Shown one piece after another: positions 57,171-64,000 of a stretch of 64,000 bases of DNA. Position numbers and translations under genes: made by a program. Position 1 is the stretch's first letter; the number at the start of each line of letters is the position of its first letter. The notes beneath the pieces were generated by a model, which saw nothing but the letters and a program-made list of their open reading frames with translations, did no database searches and was not told the DNA's origin. This stretch comes from Brassica napus (taxonomy: Eukaryota > Streptophyta > Magnoliopsida > Brassicales > Brassicaceae), in the NCBI RefSeq assembly GCF_020379485.1, contig NC_063439.1, forward strand, positions 10,084,466 through 10,148,465, written 5' to 3'.

Positions 57171-59559
57171 TAACAGATTCTTATAACACCATCATCATAT
57201 AGCTATGAAGGAAGGCTAACGAACAAAGGCATAAACTTTAAATGTTGAAACCAAGAAAGTTCGAAACTTTCGGACACCCAACTGAAGAATCTAGACAGAA
57301 CAGCAGTTATGAAAGGATGATGTAAGAACTGAACAATGATTGGAGAAAATGGGAAGGGACAAAAAAAAGTCAAACTTTGGGAGGATGAAGTACTAGTTGC
57401 TACTCTTGAGAGAATATCAAGAACTGGAAGACATGGGAAGAGGATTAGATCTCAATACAATAGACGATTCGTCTGAAGCTCATTCATAAGAAGAGAGAGA
57501 GAGAGAGAGAGGGAAGTTATGTCCCGTGGAAAACGGAAAAGAGTGCGAGGAGGAGAAGGAAGAGGAAGAGGAAGATGAAATGGAATTCACGCCACTGTAG
57601 AAGAAGGCAAACTCGTGCTCTCTTTCTTGTGGCGGATTACGGCAGTGAATTTGGGACAATTGCAGAGCTTTTGTTTTGTTGGGGATGAGTTGTGTGAAGT
57701 GAAGAAATCATTAGACAAGTTTACTATTTTTTTACGAAACTTTGTGAAAGTTAATCTCTAAACTTTCAGTTGATTATGTTTGTTAAGATAAGATATTTAG
57801 ACTTGGATTTAGTAAGTAGAAGTTTTGTATACGAAACTTAAGAAATGGTTAATTTTTTGGTCATATGTACTTGTGTTAGTCTAAAATAGGTATCTGATCA
57901 TTTTCGTCGGTCACATAATTTTAAACTGATTAGGTATAAGATTTCATAAGTGGAGATTCTGAAAATTAATCTGGACGTTTTATTTATAATTGGTAAATAA
58001 AACAAAAATCCATCTTAGAACAACGAAGTTAGGTGGTTAGACTGTTAGCTACGAACTTATGTATATACTAAGCGGTCAAATATATTTGCTTTCTGTTATC
58101 ACAAAGCTTAAATTTCCAATTAGTACGCCAAATCACGCAATCATTTCTTTTTGTCTCTTCTATTGTTACAATAATCCCCCCCCCCCCACCCCCAAATTCC
58201 CTTCACGAGTTCCAGGCATAATATTTCCCCACTTTATTAATTACCAATTACCCAGAACAGCTCACATGAATCTGAACGCTGAAAAACTAGTCAATTGGTG
58301 GAGCAACACATGTAGGTGGCCACCTCATTCTCATCTTATTGTTCACATTCGTACTCAACCAACCCACACAAATGTTAAGGATGGAACAACAAATGGTACA
58401 TTTCCCGGTTTATTCTATTCCAAGTCCACCGCACGATCAGAAAACTAATACAGCTGAGACCAATGCAATTTATATGATACTCATTCCGTTTCTTTTAATT
58501 AACGTTTTGAGTTTATATATAGATTAAAAATATTAATTTTATAATCTTTGAAATAATAACATCGTTAACTATTTAATAAACCACAATTCAACCAAATAAA
58601 AAACAAACTACAAAATATAAAAAAAAATTGATAGTGTAGTCGTAAATATAGTTATTTTGGAATGGAAGGTGACGAGGTCAATGTACTACACTGCCATTTT
58701 CTTCATACATATACATTTTAATATATCTCTCACTTTCTAGCCAGAGTCGGCCTTTGGGCCAAGCCGATGAAATATACTTCCAGTCGACACAATTATTAAT
58801 ACATTTTGGCCACAATTCTCTAAATAATTACTTTAGTCTAGTGGTGTAATGTATACATGGTATTTCAATGGATGAATCCGGATTCGAGTATTTTCAAAAC
58901 CATATTTTGTTTAAAAAAGAAACCAATTTTCTTTTTGCTTCTAGCCATGTAATTTTCACGACCGGTTTTGTTTCTAGCAATTGATTAACTAATATTTCTA
59001 CTTATGAATGAGCCTTAATTTTCTTACTTGTTTCCAGTCTATATATTTTCAAAGCCGGCACTGGTTACCCATCTTCTATCAGTTTAGCCGCTGTAAAGTA
59101 GGCATGTGTCCAAATCTTCAAGACTAGGCCATCCACGTAAAATGTTGCCTAAAGATTATTCGCATCATCGCATGCGACGACCACATGATAGAGGTGCAAC
59201 TTTCTATGGGACCTGGAACAGAGCGATAAGGAAAGTCTAAAAGAATTGAGTTGTACTGGAAGTATGAAGATCTCAAGCTAAGTGTATTATATGCCGCTAC
59301 ACAATTCACTCAGAAATTTGAATAAACCAACATTAGGCCCAAGGGGGGTAACTCCAGTAATAATGTAAGCACTATAATCCATGTTCTAAGATCCGAAACA
59401 CCGAGATGACCGACCTCCAACAGACAAACTCAAAGTCTAGAGAAATGGAGCTTAATGTGAAATCAAAGACCTCAAAGTCGACGTATCGGTTCTCTGGTTT
59501 AAAGTTTGAACCGAATCCATCATTATTTCCCAAAATAAAGGCTTTCTTTTCTAATGGGT
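57171..59559. other. Intergenic; lipase 5' region and unannotated sequence
   Basis: 57171-57680 holds the lipase 5' UTR/promoter with a (GA)n run at 57490-57510 and purine-rich repeats near 57550. From 57700 it is AT-rich. A C10 tract is at 58178. Around 59124-59309 is an open stretch on the minus strand with no recognised match. No gene is supported. Confidence 0.45.
58834..58910 (+). mobile_element. Possible SINE head (tRNA-derived)
   Basis: TAGTCTAGTGGT resembles a Pol III A box, and GGATTCGAGTATT about 45 bp later resembles a B box, as in Brassicaceae SINEs. There is no tRNA fold, and no clear target duplication or tail was found, so this is tentative. Confidence 0.35.
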
Positions 59560-61056
<1,497 letters not shown>

Positions 61057-61408
61057 GGAGATTCTTCTTTCTTAGTTAGAAGAAACTCTTTATCTTGCCT
61101 TTTATCGTTTTGATCTTAATTTTTGTGTATCAGACTCTGTTTTTGTTATCCTTGAAAGATTTTGCTGCTGCTTGCTTTTGGATTTTATGGAAAAGATCAT
61201 TTCACACATTTCTACTTGCTTAAAGTTAATCAGTAAATTTTCAAATTTTAGAATAATTTGTTTTCGTTGTGTTCACAATTCACATAGATACAAAGCTATA
61301 ATTAACACTTCCACAATAAGATTTTGGATTCACATTTGTATAGATACAAAACAAAAAGTCTGTATTTAGTTTGCTTCTTTGTCAAGTTCCTGAAGCCATA
61401 ATAAGGTC
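61057..61408. other. RPL13 3' UTR and spacer
   Basis: T-rich 3' UTR with TTTTGTTAT-type words, then AT-rich spacer. No gene seen. Confidence 0.5.
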
Positions 61409-61950
61409 TTAGTGCAGGCAAGATTCGTCGTTATCAACCACCATCCATGGCACTATATGGATCCCTGTAAAAACCAGATAGACGTTAAGCTATAAAACAG
61501 CATGGACTGAATGTTTTGATATCTATTTTACCTTCCCTTCACCTATGACCTTGGGATATATGATCCTGTCATATCTACAATGGTAGAAAGTTCAGCCACT
61601 CGTACACCATCCACCACAAAGTCCAGACCCTGTAGAAAAGAAACTGAAACAGAGGAGTAAAGCAAAAACAAAGAGATTTCTTTTAGTCAGTGAGGCCCAG
61701 TGAGAGAGCTGTTTGTACCTCTGGTCCATCTATGTCACCAATTGCTGTTGGAGCAGTCATCCATTCATTTTCTTGTGGCCATTTCGCACTGTCATTAGTT
61801 TCACCACAATCATATGTACAATTACACATAAACTATACACATAAATAAATAGGGATTAAGAAGAACATGAACCTGGTGCAAATCAGAGGCGCATCCATGG
61901 CCTGCAAGATAGCTTGGCAGACAGCGTCACTGCTTGGGTAACTCTTTGCT
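61409..61950 (-). pseudogene. Fragment of a YrdC/SUA5-type (threonylcarbamoyl-AMP synthase-like) gene
   Basis: Five exon-like blocks on the minus strand: about 61873-61946 (SYPSSDAVCQAILQAMDAPL), 61719-61788 (AKWPQENEWMTAPTAIGDID), 61532-61629 (GLDFVVDGVRVAELSTIVDM then TGSY) and 61409-61464 (VPWMVVDNDES then stop). They read like the C-terminal part of the plant YrdC-domain protein (At5g60590 type), including the STIVDMTG motif. After TGSY a 2-bp AT insertion shifts the frame and the expected PRVI-EGK is out of frame. The N-terminal two thirds are absent. The parent enzyme makes the threonylcarbamoyl adenylate used for t6A in tRNA; this fragment cannot. It is not expected at this syntenic position, so it is a transposed piece. 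Confidence 0.75.
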
Positions 61951-62302
61951 TGCAGTTGCAGTCAAGATGAAAGTGTATAACGCAAACACATCATGTTAAT
62001 GAAAACTGGTTAGGGATATTTGTTTATTTAACAATCAAAATAAATGCACACAGTCATTGGAGTTTCTCACAGGTCTAGGCAAGCATTGAAGAATGAGGCC
62101 GCAAACAAACTCTGTAGAAGTCGTTTTCTTGTGCACAAAGCTATGTAGAAGTCCATTCCCATCAAATAAACATGGAACATATACGTTGGAAGATTTAATC
62201 TTTTTAATCCTAAGGAGACCAGACGGACACCACAGGTTTTTTTTTTTTTTTGTCAGTACACAGTAACAGTGAAAGAATTAACAAGAACTGGAAGCTAATC
62301 TT
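61951..62302. other. Unassigned sequence
   Basis: On the minus strand an open stretch at about 62060-62220 reads GLKRLNLPTYMFHVYLMGMD and on to a stop at about 62070. It may be another piece of the same transposed gene or chance. A T16 tract lies at 62237. Nothing firm. Confidence 0.3.
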
Positions 62303-63259
62303 TAGAGATGGTAATTATGGACTTGGACCGCGGGCTTGTCCCGTAAAAGACTGTAGCGGGACGGTATTCAGACAAGCTTTTCTAGCCCTGCAAATTTGCA
62401 TGCCTAGCAGGACGGGTCTTTGCGGGACTGAGCCTTTTGTGGGATGGGCCGAAACGGGTCATGCAGGATTAAATGGACCCACATTTTTTATTTATTTCTT
62501 ATTTTACCTGAAAAAATAGAGAGATAGAGTGAAAAGGAAGCGATTCTTGTGACTTTCTCTAAGAAAACATAAGGAGTTCCGGCAATGATGATTCGAGCTC
62601 CGGTGATGATGATTCGAGATCTGGCGATGAAGACTCCAGCTCCAGCGATGACGATTTGAGCTCTGGTGGTGTTTTGATTTGGTTTTCTCTTTTTATTACA
62701 TACAACTACGAATTACTTTTATTACAATGTGGATTTCTTGTTTAAGTTGATTGGTTTTGTTTTCAGTACTGTGAAATGATATTTTTCTTAAGTGATTCGC
62801 GATTTTTTTTTTTGAAATCCAAAGAATTATAAAGAGAGATGGTTTGATGAAGACATATAACACTTGAGCCAAGTTATTACAAAGACAACAACTCAATCAG
62901 ATTCAAACTTAATAAAATCTTAGGCTGATAACAAAAAAAAAAAGCTTTTAACTCAAGAACGCAAGCACAAGCACAACTTTATGGCATTGATTTTGATAAG
63001 GTTTTAGTGAATCTTAACGAGCTCTCTTCAACTCTTTTACACAATTCTTCAACTTGAACATTCATAAAGGAAGTTGTAGTAGGCGGTTTGATAAGGAGGC
63101 ATCCGCGGGACGGTTCGCGAAGGCCTATATGTTTTGTGGTATGGGTTTGACCGGCATTCTGAGGACCACAGCCCACGCGGAACATGCCCGCTGTGATCCG
63201 CTCGATGACTAACCCGCTGCGGTACGGGACGAGATGGATAAACATGTTTGACATCTCTA
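62303..63259. mobile_element. Non-autonomous hAT-type element, 8-bp target duplication
   Basis: Starts TAGAGATGGTAATTATGG and ends AACATGTTTGACATCTCTA. Flanked by CTAATCTT at 62295-62302 and 63260-63267. Subterminal parts are GC-rich with CGGGAC-type words (GCGGGACGG at both ends, inverted). The middle holds a 21-bp tandem repeat. No transposase. Confidence 0.8.
62581..62664 (+). repeat. Four 21-bp tandem repeats
   Basis: Four consecutive 21-bp units of the form GGYGATGATGATTCGAGCTCC, diverged mainly at third positions. In frame they read GNDDSSS, GDDDSRS, GDEDSSS, SDDDLSS. No longer ORF around them is supported. Confidence 0.75.
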
Positions 63260-63267
63260 CTAATCTT

Positions 63268-64000
63268 CCTTCTACAGCTGAATGGTTTTTATCACTACGT
63301 GATTGCTATTTTAGAAAAATATAGTGGAGTAAATTTCACATTTATTATATAATTAATTCTTCTATTTAAAATGCAACAAATAGCAAAACATTAGAGATGA
63401 TTTAAATACCCAACAAAATACTGTTACAAGTATATGATAGGTGGAAAATCCATAAAAGTAGGAGACAAAACCACACTAACCAAAAAATTAAATAAATGAA
63501 ACTACAAATTAATGGTTTCCAAAATTTGGAAAAAGGGAACAACTAAACTAAGCTATTGTCCCCTTAGTACAAAATCAAACTTTGTCACTTTTGGACTTTC
63601 ACTACCCTTAAGAGTTATAAAAATTTATATCAATTAATTTACAATGCAAAAAAATTAAGAAAAATTTAAAACATGAAGTAGTCAAACATGTGCATATATG
63701 AAAAATATTTTTGGATTAAAAAAAATTTGGAATGGTAAATTGAAAAATAGGCTAAAGGTGTTAGTATATAAGATCTACCATCTACGGAGATTCAGAATAT
63801 GCATTCTAACTGAAACACAATGATCTACATACAGAAGAATGCGCATTAGACCGGAAACATTAAGATCTAAAATGGCAGAATACAAAATCAACATTTTCTT
63901 CTATGTTCTGCCTTTCTGGTAGATCATAAGTAATAGTAAATGTTCTTATATCTTCTATGGAAGAATATACATTCTACTCAATTCTCATATATCTATAATA
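63268..64000. other. AT-rich intergenic, no gene seen
   Basis: Low-complexity AT-rich DNA to the window edge. Near 63780-63930 CATTCTAC/TAGATC words recur. No reading frame, RNA gene or element ends identified. Confidence 0.4.

Noticed and set aside
58178..58192. C-rich tract as a G-quadruplex regulatory site
   Set aside because: A single run of C without the four spaced runs needed for a quadruplex.
58834..58910. A functional tRNA gene
   Set aside because: A- and B-box-like words exist, but there is no acceptor stem or cloverleaf; kept only as a possible SINE head.

Overview
This is nuclear DNA from a flowering plant of the mustard family (Brassicaceae, probably a Brassica or Raphanus relative). 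The genes are spliced with GT-AG introns, lie in AT-rich DNA, and are separated by Helitron, hAT and Mutator-type insertions. From memory, the conserved genes follow the order of Arabidopsis chromosome 3 from about At3g49100 down to At3g49010: SRP9, mitochondrial ribosomal protein S9, a UPF0496 (At14a-like) protein, a USP/kinase/U-box protein, a coiled-coil protein, a class-3 lipase-like protein and ribosomal protein L13. No database search was possible, so this synteny rests on recalled gene order and on the translated proteins.

Layout. 1-1132: a LINE fragment holding a non-autonomous hAT element. 1657-4739: SRP9 (minus) and RPS9M (plus), head to head. 4991-38905: the core of the window, an expanded locus not expected from the Arabidopsis order. 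A unit made of a small MAPKKK-type protein kinase (minus strand), its flanks and a gene-like segment here called region X is repeated as copies A, B, C and D. Copies A, C and D carry kinases that look identical; copy B is cut off by a deletion with microhomology at its junction. The units are inflated by Helitrons, several of them nested. Their exact A^T insertion sites can be read by comparing occupied with empty copies. Two Helitrons carry captured host gene pieces: a nine-exon stretch of a PPIP5K (VIP1/VIH-type) phosphatase domain and the 5' part of a CrRLK1L malectin-domain receptor kinase. 39836-40780: a decayed second copy of RPS9M followed by kinase 3' flank, so the old duplication included RPS9M.

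41112-48716: three conserved genes on the plus strand (UPF0496, U-box kinase, coiled coil). 49064-54750: an hAT element with an internal Helitron, then a Mutator-like element with a 9-bp target duplication ending just upstream of a tiny CHCH-type gene (54895-55071). 55218-57170: lipase-like gene (minus). 60170-61056: cytosolic RPL13. 61409-61950: a frame-broken fragment of a YrdC/SUA5-type gene. 62303-63259: another hAT-type element.

The conserved genes are housekeeping functions (protein targeting, mitochondrial and cytosolic translation, ubiquitin-type signalling, lipid hydrolysis) and need not act together. The biological interest lies in the kinase array: repeated duplication, apparent sequence homogenisation restricted to the kinase transcription unit, and transposons that date the copies and carry gene fragments into them.
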